From Diploptera punctata (lineage: Eukaryota; Arthropoda; Insecta; Blattodea; Blaberidae): a stretch of 64,000 nucleotides of DNA. The notes below the pieces were generated by a model. It did not search any database, had not been told where the DNA came from, and was given only the letters and a program-made list of their open reading frames with translations. Both the position numbers and the translations under genes were made by a program. The stretch lies in NCBI GenBank assembly GCA_030220185.1, contig JASPKZ010007534.1, positions 706,001 through 770,000 of the forward strand, given 5' to 3'. Below, piece by piece: positions 41,845-51,480 of the stretch; position 1 is the stretch's first letter, and each line of letters starts with the position of its first letter.

Positions 41845-42033
41845 CTGAGAACATATGGACTCTCCCTTCCCACATCACGCGCATCCGAACAGAGCCTTGT
41901 GTTAGCTGGTGGTCTAATGTAGTGTTGTCACAATGTTTTCGAAACAGGAACAACGAGTTGGATAAAGATTGAATGTGCCAGAGGTCGTAGAGCACATCGG
42001 TGTCATCAAGGTCTTCAAGAGGCTTTGAGGAAC
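41845..42033 (-). CDS. Orphan internal exon, 63 codons, unknown gene
   Basis: A 189-bp minus-strand exon lies between a CATGGCAATGCAG acceptor (AG at 42035-42034) and a textbook CAG|GTAAGG donor (GT at 41844-41843). It is a symmetric phase 1-1 exon. It reads SSKPLEDLDDTDVLYDLWHI, QSLSNSLFLFRKHCDNT and QGSVRMRVMWEGRVHMFS. Composition and codon choice look like host coding DNA rather than the nearby LINE ORFs. I do not recognise the protein. Its donor points toward the Hey locus, so either the next exon lies between here and Hey, or Hey is nested in an intron of this gene, or the exon is stranded. Confidence 0.65.
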
Positions 42034-42070
42034 CTGCATTGCCATGCAGAACAGCGGCACGGTGGGTCAT

Positions 42071-42818
42071 AGATCACTCTATAGTTTAAAGCGTGTGTTC
42101 ACATTGGTATAATATAACCGAAGGTTCACAATGCTCTCAACATTACAAGCAGACCTGAATTAATAATCTCATGTTGTGTTTACGTGTTATGTCCGACTTT
42201 AACGTAAACAAACAGTGTTAGGAAGAAGTGACTTCAAGGAAAAAACACATGATGAGAAATTGTCAGGTAAATAAATACAAAACAGTTACCATCTTATACT
42301 TGCGTTGATATCGCCATTCAGTAAATTGAACTGCATTGTTTAATAGTTTAAAATTATATTTTGTTAAACCAAACGTAAGGAATGCTTACAGCTTAATACA
42401 GGGTGTCCACATTAATACAGCAATGAAAAGGACTACATCAAGTAAAGCTTCCTACAGCCTAACCTGTAAAACTCCGTTTTGCAGGAACTGCATAAACTAA
42501 GCGAATTCCTCAGATAGTTAAATTAATATCAGATTTTGCTAATCAACCAAGTATCGATACAACAAAGATGGAGCATATTTTCGTAACGAAACTCTGCATA
42601 TAAAAATCGATTAAGAAAAGTAAGATCGATTCCATTGATTACGATATCGGGCAATTAGGAGTTGGGATTAACCGGACGCGTAAACTTAATAATCACACTA
42701 GAGGCCGCAATATTCTTCTTTTCGCAATGAAAATCGATATATCATATGCCAATAACATGAAATCAGATAGTTGTTCTAAAAATCGAGAAAATCCGGAGAT
42801 TAAAAATGGAGTCTTAGG
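42071..42818. other. Unrecognised, possible intron of the orphan gene
   Basis: No repeat recognised; contains TATCGAT-type words near 42550-42740. No gene call. Confidence 0.35.
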
Positions 42819-42819
42819 C

Positions 42820-43355
42820 TTATCATATGCATTTCAGAGACTTTTGTCGTCTCAACTCTTTTCAAAATACGTTAAACTGAAAATATATAAAACTATTATT
42901 CTACCAGTTATATTATGTGGATGTGAAACATGGACTCTTACTTTAAGGGAGAAGAAAAAATTGCGTGTATTTAAGAATAAAGTTATTTGGAAGATTCTTG
43001 TGCCAAAGAGAGATGAACAGACAGGTGAATGGAGAAGACTACATAATATGAGCTACATGATATGTATAAGAAACCAGATATAATAAGAACAGTTAAGTAT
43101 CGTAGGCTGCGATGGGTAGGACATGTGGCACGTATGGGGGATCAAAGAGGAGCATGGAAGCTTCTGATAGGAAAACCAGAGGGGAAACGCCCAGTTTGCA
43201 AACCAAGAATGAGGTGGGAGAATAACATTAACTATGATTTGAGGGAAGTGATTATACAGGGAATGATTGGAAAACATTAGCTCAAGATAGGGATGTATGG
43301 AGAGCTTACGTCCGCGCGGCCATGAACCTACGGGTTCGATAGTGCCAGTGAGTTA
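42820..43355 (+). mobile_element. LINE-A copy
   Basis: Post-RT module from LSYAFQRLLSSQLFSKYVKL to the 3' hairpin (GAACCTACGGGTTC, about 43325) and GAGTTAGATAGTTAG tail. Two frameshifts (43048, 43250). Confidence 0.85.
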
Positions 43356-44345
43356 GATAGTTAGTCTTAGGCCTGTCTGGAACTCAAAATTTTAATATTG
43401 GTAAAACGATAGCATGCTTTTTTTCCCCTTCCGAATGAAACTAGATATAAACTATTTAATTAACAAAAGAAAGGAATTCGCTTAGTTTGCGCAATTCCTA
43501 CATCGCGGACTTTTTTTATATCTATATCATACATTGGGTTCCGTACTTATTTAACTTAAAAATGACATATTTCAAAGCTATTTCATTAACGAACAAGTTA
43601 AGGCTGAAGGAAGTATACTGTACTACCATTAATTTACGAAGTGTCAGGTATAGAAGTGCATTGTTAACACAAATATCCTCAATACAGTGCCTCACGGTGA
43701 CTTCAAACTGCCAAGATGTCAATTATACTTAAAAAGCAATAAGGAGTGCGAAAAAAAATACTGTGTACTATACAAGGGAAAATCGACCTTACGTTCACTA
43801 TTTGGCCTATTTCTCACATCGGAGTTAATAGTTGTTTACATTGTCACCCAACCGGTACATAGGATTCCGATGAGATTTTTCTCCATAAACACAACAGATC
43901 TTAACAGAAAATTTCCAAATTCACTTCATTTGCTTCACAAAATGTATTATTATTATTAATTTTTTTTTTCTCTCACTCTCGTCCTTATTTCAATTAATTT
44001 TCTTTCTTTTGTTTCGTTTCTTTTGCTTTGTTTTATTTTCAGTATTTACCGCACTACTTTTTTACACGAAATTGTTTTCCATTGCACGACACACAACGAA
44101 TTAAAAAGGATTTAGTTTCTCAAATAGTTGTATACTTGTGAACCAAATAGCTGATCTCTGATCATGCGCAGTGGCTTCGTTCTGAGACTTAAAAATTATC
44201 TGTGCGCCATCAATTATTTCAAAGGCTGTACATCATCTACATAAAGTGGTCTGCCGAAGTGGTGCATACACTGAAAATAGACCATATTAACGCCATCTAC
44301 CTGCCCAGAGCGGAACGCAAACACGTAAAGTGCAGTGGGTGGCAT
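43356..44345. other. Unrecognised unique-looking DNA
   Basis: Several 60-90 codon frames, none with splice signals or recognisable residues. The left part (43390-43510) repeats words seen near 34700 (CGGTTAGTTTACGCAATTCC type), so a worn repeat is present. Confidence 0.35.
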
Positions 44346-44348
44346 TAG

Positions 44349-44350
<2 letters not shown>

Positions 44351-44382
<32 letters not shown>
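44351..44382. repeat. (CA)n microsatellite
   Basis: About 16 CA units with one interruption. Confidence 0.95.
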
Positions 44383-44387
<5 letters not shown>

Positions 44388-44680
44388 ATTTATCTTGTGA
44401 TAATAATATCCTACGTACAGTGTTGACTTATTCAATTGTTGGAAAGAGTCCGTGTGCATTTGGGAACTAAGTAAGTAGGAACATAAGGTTCATTTTCCCT
44501 TACACTATGTAAAAAATAACAGGTCATGTGAAATATGCTAGTCTTTATGAACTTTTGTAAATAGTAGTTAGTTGCTTTTTGATACCAGTATTATATTCCA
44601 CAAGTGTTCTTAATAAGTGCGCATGCGCAGAACCACAACACGTTATATGTACATAACACGTCATATTCAAGCTTCAACTG
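44383..44680. other. Unrecognised spacer
   Basis: Nothing recognised. Confidence 0.35.

Positions 44681-44681
<1 letters not shown>

Positions 44682-44747
<66 letters not shown>
44682..44747. repeat. (ATT)n microsatellite at a LINE-M 3' end
   Basis: About 22 units, directly at the 3' tip of the inverted LINE-M fragment. Confidence 0.95.
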
Positions 44748-44748
<1 letters not shown>

Positions 44749-44985
44749 TATCCGGTATCATGGCAGCTGCCGCCGTCTTCCGGAAACCAAACGCCATTCC
44801 TCTCTGTCATTCCATTGATCTTCATCCAATCCTCTGATATTCATAGCTGCTTGTACCCCTTCTATCCAAGTTTTCTTCGGTCTTCCTCTCTTCCTCCTAT
44901 CCATTGGGATCCATTCCATAACAATTTCAGGCAATCTTTGCTCTGGCATTCTTTTGACATGACCATACCACTGTAATCTTTTTTT
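44748..44985 (-). mobile_element. LINE-M fragment
   Basis: Minus strand: MPEQRLPEIVMEWIPMDRRK, RGRPKKTWIEGVQAAMNIR and DREEWRLVSGRRRQLP. Same lineage as 34440-34670. Confidence 0.8.
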
Positions 44986-45240
44986 TTTCTATGATGTCTA
45001 TGATGTCCGGCTCCTCTTGTACACCCATAATTTCCCTTATTTCTTTATTTCGTATTCTATCCATTCTAGATTTTTCAGCTGATCAATAACCAGAAAGAAG
45101 AAAAGAGGGAGACCAAAGTTAACATGGAAGGAAAATATGAAGACATTAATGCAAACAAGAGGTCTAAGCATTGAAGATGCCCAAGATCGTATGCTTTGGA
45201 GGTTTGGCACGGGAAGACGGCAGCAGCTGTAAAAACCCCA
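44986..45240. mobile_element. LINE-F fragments in opposite orientations
   Basis: 44986-45068 is minus-strand (words of the EEPDIIDII type), while 45069-45240 is plus-strand and matches the inverse of 35010-35160 (RKKKRGRPKLTWKENMKTLM). The join is another head-to-head LINE break. Confidence 0.65.
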
Positions 45241-45505
45241 AAATAGATAGAAACTTTTGGACAATCAATTTTGAAACACCTTATGAAATCATAGGTGTTA
45301 AAGCGTGATAAATAATAGTTAAATTAAGATAAACTTAAATGTCTGCGGAAGGCAATGATGACGTCATACGTATCACGTGTTGTGGTGTATTTATATTTTT
45401 GTAATGAAGACATTTGACTGAATCAGAGTGTTTGGTGCTAGAGTGACATGGACATTTCGAACAGCTGCTTTGAACTATGAAACAGTATAGTGTTTACTAA
45501 ACAAG
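45241..45505. other. Unrecognised spacer
   Basis: Nothing recognised. Confidence 0.35.
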
Positions 45506-45509
45506 TATC

Positions 45510-45735
45510 AGTTTTGTTACTTGAAGATTCCAGGCAATAAGGCCGTGGTTCATTACTGGGTATCTCCCAGACGTTTCTCTCTCGACTACGGAGGGCATCT
45601 TCACTGTACACAGCCGAACATCCAACCAGGGAACACCATCTAGAAGAACTCGGCACTGAAGTTGCCCTCGGTATTCAAGGGAGAAACACCATTTATGCCT
45701 TACAGCCTGGAATCGTCTAATACCGGCCGTGGAAG
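45510..45735. mobile_element. Penelope-like 3' ends, decayed inverted pair
   Basis: Minus-strand words around 45560-45610 (GUGAAGA, GCCCUC, GAAAC, GUC) and plus-strand words around 45651-45695 (CUGAAGU, U, GCCCU..AGGGA, GAAAC, ACC) are worn versions of the two hammerhead-like motifs at 40.6 and 41.3 kb. The flanks (CTTCACTGTACAC, GGCACTGAAGTTGCCCTCGG) also match. Confidence 0.55.
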
Positions 45736-45845
45736 CCTGAATTCTATAAGTATGAGTTTTGTCCTTTGTTAAATCATTCACGCAATTTTTGTGTTGTATA
45801 TATTACAGTGTATGATTTTTATTTCATGTGATTAGTTGATTATTA

Positions 45846-45877
45846 TCATAAGTAATGTCACGAGTGATTTCCAAATA
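45846..45877 (+). repeat. REP-X 5' tip
   Basis: TCATAAGTAATGTCACGAGT and GATTTCCAAA only, cut by HEL-1. Confidence 0.75.
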
Positions 45878-46420
45878 TCTTAATATATAAAAATTTCGTG
45901 TCACGTTGTTTGTCCGCGATGGAATCCTAAACTACTGAACCGATTTTAATACAATTTTGCATACTGTGTGCAGTTTGATCCAACTTGAGACTTAGGGTAG
46001 TTTATAACTAAATTTATAGTCGCATTAGATTTTTATTGCAAATTATTTGTTTATTATTTAACAAAGAGTTATAATTATCTGTGAGTTCCATACGATTCTA
46101 ACAGATGGCGGTGTAATTATCTGTGAGTTCCATACGATTATAACAGATGGCGGTGTAAGGTAATTTGGTAAGGTAATCGGTTTATTATTTAACAAAGAGA
46201 GATCCAGATGGCTGTGCTTTTTGTTGCAACCGCGCATTTCAATTGAATTACAAATATTGAATATTTTATAATTTAAGTGTGTTCAGTGTTTATTTTATTT
46301 TCAATATTATTAATTTCGTGTGTAAGTATTAGTTTTAAGTAATCTGGCTGAAAGACAGCAACTTAATTTATATTTTTAACGTATACCTTAGCCACAGCAA
46401 CGCGTGGCCGGGACTTCTAG
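45878..46420 (+). mobile_element. HEL-1 Helitron, complete copy 2
   Basis: Host A (45877), TCTTAATATATAAAAATTTC at the start, hairpin GCCACAGCAACGCGTGGC and GGGACTTCTAG at the end (46420), host T (46421). It contains an internal tandem duplication (ATTATCTGTGAGTTCCATAC twice near 46075-46150) not seen in copy 1. Confidence 0.9.
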
Positions 46421-46915
46421 TATAATATAAAAATGAATGATTGTTTGTTTGTTTGTTTGTACTTTATACGCGGCCATACCGTTGATCCGATTGTGATGGC
46501 GCTTTTGCAAAATGTTCAGGAGATTCCCGGGATGAACATAGGCTATAAGAGTTGTGATAATCAACTCCTACACCCTTAAAAATCGCCCTTTGTAGTGGAA
46601 AACGTGAAAAAAGTAGCTCTTTGGACGCTTAAATGGCTTACGCTGCCTAAACCATAACAAATACATAAAATTAATGTACACAGAACGCTCTACTGAAGAA
46701 AAGTCCGCGACAGCATATGTTTATCTCTTACGGATAACTCATAATAACCATTTTTTGTCTTTCATTGATGCCAAGAAGATCGAGACAAGTACGTAGATTC
46801 GTGCGCAAGCATAGCAGCACGTGGCGGTATTCTTTTACGAATTTTGTCTTTTAGCTCATTTATGCCAAGAAGATCGTGATGAGTAGATTTCCCGAGCAAC
46901 ACCGGGTAATTATAT
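46421..46915 (+). mobile_element. HEL-2 Helitron copy, head-to-tail with HEL-1
   Basis: Starts within one base of the HEL-1 end (ATAATATAAAAATGAATG) and ends near GCAACACCGGGTAATTAT without a clean CTAG. It has one unit of the ~350-bp repeat where the copy next to Hey has two. Confidence 0.75.
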
Positions 46916-47289
46916 AAATAATTTCTGTTAAATAGAACCAAACATGTCACTCTAGCGACTTCTTTCTTTCTGTCATTAGTTGGTAGCACTGCCTTGTGCC
47001 TTCTACGTGTATTTCAAATACATGCTATCACTTGAAGGTCTTGTGTTTAACCCATTATTGCTTAGCAAATATCTGTATGTTGATTTCATATTACGTCTTA
47101 TCTAATTACTTTACGGTCTCATAAAAGGGATATTACAGTATCATGCACTGTAATATTAACAAAATGGACACAACTTACACCAACACAAATGGATGATGTT
47201 ATGCATCAATCGGCTAAGCACCACTTAAAAATTGAGATTTTGATGCTAATAAAATTAATTGTTAAAACCGTTGAGGTGGAGAGTCATAC
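46916..47289. other. Unrecognised spacer
   Basis: Nothing recognised. Confidence 0.35.
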
Positions 47290-47613
47290 AATAAAATAAG
47301 TTAAAATATACCTTCTTAGGTAAGATCCGTCGTCCTCAAGTTATAAAATATGTATTCCTTATGCCTGTAGGCCTTTCTGAACATCCGTTCCATCTTCATC
47401 AGGTCTCTCTTCGCTACAATATCTAGTATGATGGTTGATGCTGCTGATCCTAATGTGGTGTTGTCGTGACTTCATACTAGATATTGTAGCGAAGAAAGAC
47501 CTGCTGAAGATGGAACGGATGTTCTGAAAGGCCTACAGGCATAAAGAATACATATTTTATAAGTTGAGGACGACGGATTTTACCTAAGAAGATACATTTT
47601 AACTTATTTTATT
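47290..47613. mobile_element. FB-1 fold-back element, full copy
   Basis: Arms 47290-47431 and 47472-47613 (142 bp each) are near-perfect reverse complements around a 40-bp spacer. Outer ends are AATAAAATAAGTTAAAATAT. No ORF. The right arm carries a hammerhead-like motif; the left arm carries its mutated inverse. The second copy is at 4389-4606. Confidence 0.9.
47500..47539 (+). ncRNA. Hammerhead-like ribozyme motif in FB-1
   Basis: CCUG 47500-47503, CUGAAGA 47504-47510, U, GGAAC 47512-47516, loop GGAU, GUUCU 47521-47525, GAAA 47526-47529, GG/CC, UA, then CAGG 47536-47539. Helix I is CCUG/CAGG (4 bp), helix II 5 bp with one G-U, helix III AGG/CCU without a loop; cleavage is predicted after A47535 (CUA triplet). 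Again one extra U separates the core from helix II. Confidence 0.6.
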
Positions 47614-48059
47614 TTATGACATTTTGATGTCATCTGTTGCACTGGCTCATGAAGTTAGTGTACGCACACTTTTAGTAACAAATCTTTAAATATAACCTTA
47701 TTATTAAAGGAAAAATGTAAACGCCATCAGTTCTATCAGAGATTCTGCTATGAAACCGTATCTTCATAAATGCTAATCTAAATGTTGCATCATGCAGCTA
47801 AGCGCTAAATGTTCCCGCTCTTAGATTGTTGATGCATATCTTCAAACAAGGAAAATAACTTGCAATATCCAGTATTGTTATAGTCTCTCTGGTTTAACTT
47901 CACGATAAATTTGTAGAAAGAGACAACTGTAATCACTTCTCTCGCTCGCACCAGTGTTGTCGGTGTTTCTTAACCAGATGTTAATAAGGGTAAGGGGGAA
48001 GAGGAAAACTGGGATCTTTCTTTTGTATCTGGACTAAAGCAGTCAACGACCTACCCTTG

Positions 48060-48060
<1 letters not shown>
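47614..48060. other. Unrecognised spacer
   Basis: Nothing recognised. Confidence 0.35.

Positions 48061-48062
<2 letters not shown>

Positions 48063-48137
<75 letters not shown>
48063..48137. repeat. (CT)n microsatellite
   Basis: About 37 units, with a single break in the middle. Confidence 0.95.
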
Positions 48138-48140
<3 letters not shown>

Positions 48141-48628
48141 AAGTTAAGCCAGATATACAATAGTTTGGCGCTACAGTAAATAGTGAAGATTGACTCAAAC
48201 TTTAAACGTATTTTTCTCGTAATCTATATAATGGTGCATAGCCGGTTGATGCATAACGTCGTCCAATTATGAATTAACGCAGACTATATAACATAAATTG
48301 CAAGGATTAAGGGGGAGTTAAGCAATAATGGTTTAATTGAGCCTGAGTCAGGAGAATGAGATGTTTCCGGCTACTAGGCATACGTGTATCATTCTGATCT
48401 CACAGGGATTTGATCTCATTTATAAATAGATAATAAAATGCAGCTTTCAAATACTCGCCATGTCTTTATTTATTGCATTCTTCAATTCCAATCATTTTAT
48501 TATCTTCCCACATTCACCTAGGCCTTCCCAATAGTATACCTCCTAAGAATTTCCCAATACAAATTTATATCGTTACCCATTATAATCTTAATCCCAATCT
48601 TCTAGACATGATCAACAAAAACTCCACG
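48138..48628. other. Unrecognised spacer
   Basis: Nothing recognised. Confidence 0.35.
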
Positions 48629-48629
48629 G

Positions 48630-48905
48630 CTCGGCTGCTGGTCTCACATCCACATGTGTTAATCACACAGGTAGACGATCATCCAGCAAGTGTAGGGGTG
48701 ACAATGAGTCCCTCAGTCGGTACAGCTGGGTTTCTCAATCTGGAGCCTCTGCTTATTGTAGCTACCCAAATTCCTCACGATACTGTGTGAGCACCTGCCC
48801 CACACCGTTCGAACTTCAAGAGAAAATGTTTCTCCTCCATTGGAGACTCGAACTAGCGTCAGTCCCGTAGCTCTGCGCCAAGGCTTCTTGCACGGGACTT
48901 CACGA
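48630..48905 (-). mobile_element. SINE-4 copy 1, minus strand
   Basis: Minus strand: tRNA-like head (CAAGAAGCCTTGGCGCAGAG, GGTTCGAGTC-type box as GTTCGAGTCTCC), body and the tail word AACACATGTGGATGTGAG. A tail-only piece follows at 48933-48978. Confidence 0.75.
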
Positions 48906-49149
48906 CTTAATAACCTGTACAATATTACATTGTCAGCTGGCCTCACATCCACATGTGTTAATCATAGCGGCGACATGTGAACATTTTTGGGACAAAGAGA
49001 ACAGAAACACACTACTGCTACTTAATAATTATTGTTGACAATTTTTTCAACAGGTTTTAAATGTATACAACATATTCCTGTGCCCAAAAACTAAGTTTTG
49101 ATTTTATTTCTCCATTCATCTATATCCTTCCAGTTCCTTCCATAATAAT

Positions 49150-49428
49150 AATGATGATGATGACGACAACGATAACGATAATGATAATGATAAATGATAA
49201 TCATAATGATAAATGATAATGATAATAATGATAATGATAATGGTAAATGATAATGATAATCATGATAATAATAATAATAATAATAATGATAATAATAATA
49301 ATAATGATAATAATAATAATGATAATAATAATACTAATACTAATAATAATAATATACAGATTTCCAATGTTTACACATCTTTCTGTGCCCAAAGTTTTAT
49401 TTTCCTTCTCCACTTTATTAATATTATT

Positions 49429-49501
<73 letters not shown>

Positions 49502-49575
49502 TACAGATTTCCAATGTTTACACATCTTTCTGTGCCCAAAGTTTTATTTTCCTTCTCCACTTTATTAATATTATT

Positions 49576-49607
<32 letters not shown>
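49150..49607. repeat. Compound microsatellite with two copies of a LINE-G tip
   Basis: GAT/TAA-type repeats (49150-49352) are followed by a 77-bp LINE-G 3' tip (ATACAGATTTCCAATG ... CTTCTCCACTTTATTAATA), (TAA)n, the identical 77-bp tip again (49501-49577), and (TAA)n into a LINE 3' end. The simple-repeat frames here are not genes. Confidence 0.9.
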
Positions 49608-49609
<2 letters not shown>

Positions 49610-50996
49610 GCTTTATTTTACCTGGCAGAGTTAAGGCCTTAAGGCCTTGTCTACCACTCAACCAGGTTTAAAAAAATACAAACAAACAAAAAATAGTCTT
49701 AAATCTAAATTACAATATATATAAACGATTACATGTTATGAATACAATACAATTAATATTTATAATGTATTTTGATTTACTCTAAATTTAACGAAGGAGA
49801 TGCACTATCTCCTCTACTATTTAATTTTGTACTAGAGCATGCCATTAAATCTTTAGAGAATGAGGAAGGCTTACAACTGAATGGTATTAATAAGCTATTA
49901 GTTTATGCTGATGATGTAGTACTACTGGCCGATAGCGAGGAGATACTAAAGGCCAACACGCACACACTATTGAGTAACACTAAGAAATTAGGACTGGAAG
50001 TAAATATCAGTAAAACTAAATATATGGTCTCACGTAGAAATACATTATATAATGGAAATGGACAGCTAATGACAAATGAGGGAAATTTTGAGGAATTGGC
50101 TGAATTCAAATACCTAGGAACAATAATCACAAATAGGAATGAGATGCACAAAGAAATTAAACATAGGCTCAATTCTGGAAATGCATGCTATTATGCATTG
50201 CAGAGACTTTTGATGTCCCAACTCCTTTCAAAAAACGTTAAGCTGAAAATATATAAAACTATTATTCTACCAGTTATATTATATGGGTGCGAAACATGGA
50301 CTCTTACTTTAAGGGAGGAAAGGAGATTACGAGTATTTGAGAATAAAGTTCTTAGGAAAATTTTTGGACCAAAGAGAGATGAACAGACAGGTGAATGGAG
50401 AAGACTACATAACAATGAACTACATGGTCTTTATAGGAAGCCAGATATAATAAGAACAGTTAAGTCCCGTAGACTGCGATGGGCAGGACATGTTGCGCGT
50501 ATGGGGAATGAAAGACGTGCATGGAAGCTTCTTGTAGGAAAGCCAGAAGGAAAACGCCCAGTTGGTAGACCAAGAATGAGGTGGGAGAACAACATTAACT
50601 ATGATTTGAGGGAAGTAGATTATACAGGGAATGATTGGAAAGCATTAGCTCAGGATAGGGATGTATGGAGAGCTTATGTCCGTGCGGCCATGAACCTACG
50701 GGTTCGATAGTGCCAGTGAGTAAGTAAGTAAGTAAGTATATGTACAAGATATATAAAAAACGAGGAAAAGATTAATGACATAGTATAAAATTAAATAAAT
50801 AGAGAAAAATTAATTATTAGATAACAGGTAACTGTATAAGCGTGACTTAAAGGTACCAAGTGTGCGGCAACCCCTGATATCGTGAGGAAGGAGATTCCAG
50901 GAGCGGGCAGAGGCTACTGTGAAGGAAGTAGAATAGGAGGAAGTACTATGAAGAGGATATGTTAGCAGACTGCTATCTTGTGACCTAGTGTCCTGT
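49607..50996 (-). mobile_element. CR1/Jockey-type LINE 3' end, copy 2, split by LINE-A
   Basis: The inverted 3' UTR runs from (TAA)n and GCTTTATTTTACCTGGCAG to about 49788. It resumes at 50716 and continues to the ARSWNLLP segment and 50996. The middle is LINE-A. Confidence 0.9.
49790..50713 (+). mobile_element. LINE-A copy, best preserved, open RT tail and post-RT module
   Basis: A single frame (49772-50710, 312 codons, the first ~7 from the host LINE) is open from GDALSPLLFNFVLEHAIKSL (RT motif B region) through YADD (codons at 49904-49915), LGLEVNISKTKYMVS, AEFKYLGTIIT, ILPVILYGCETWTLTL, RRLRWAGHVARMG and GKRPVGRPRMRW to AAMNLRVR. The frame stops within the 3' hairpin (GAACC 50692-50696, GGTTC 50701-50705), then GAGTAAGTAAGTAAG. 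It is 5'-truncated, so it cannot move by itself, but is evidently the youngest copy. Confidence 0.95.
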
Positions 50997-51298
50997 GCAT
51001 CCATCAAACAGTCGTTAAAGTGTTGCATTTTGTGTTAAATTTAAGGAAACTTTCTCATCAATGTCATAAGAAAACAGTTGATCTTGAAGTTCGACATTTT
51101 GTCTAGTTATACAATCCTTAAACAAGGCTGCAGGTATGTATAACGATTCCCATGTAAAGTTGTACACCTCTTATACACTGAACAGCTAATACAGTGTTTA
51201 TTAGTAACAGTTTTCAACAGAGATGTGTATAAACCTTGTATAAAAGTTATATATGGATTATTAGTAAGAGAGTTAATGTTCATTCCCCCCCCCCTTTG
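50997..51298. other. Unrecognised; ends in a C9 run
   Basis: A 64-codon minus-strand frame (51301-51107) with three Cys is present but not identified. Confidence 0.3.
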
Positions 51299-51299
51299 C

Positions 51300-51480
51300 A
51301 TTTTATACGTCTTTCCGCTCTCCTCAAGAAATCCATTTCCATCGACATAAGTTTTTGCTGAAGTTCCAATTCTTCAGCTCCATATGTGACAGTACTTCTC
51401 ACTATTGAATTATATATTTGTAACTTATTTTTCCTGGTTATATGTCTGTTCCATAAGACTCCATTCATCATTGCTGTTAT
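51300..51480 (-). mobile_element. LINE-N fragment
   Basis: Minus strand: NGVLWNRHITRKNKLQIYNS, IVRSTVTYGAEE and LQQKLMSMEMDFLRRAE. Confidence 0.75.

Noticed and set aside
49201..49671. Long Asn-, Ile- or Asp-rich ORFs
   Set aside because: Products of (TAA)n/(GAT)n microsatellites on both strands.
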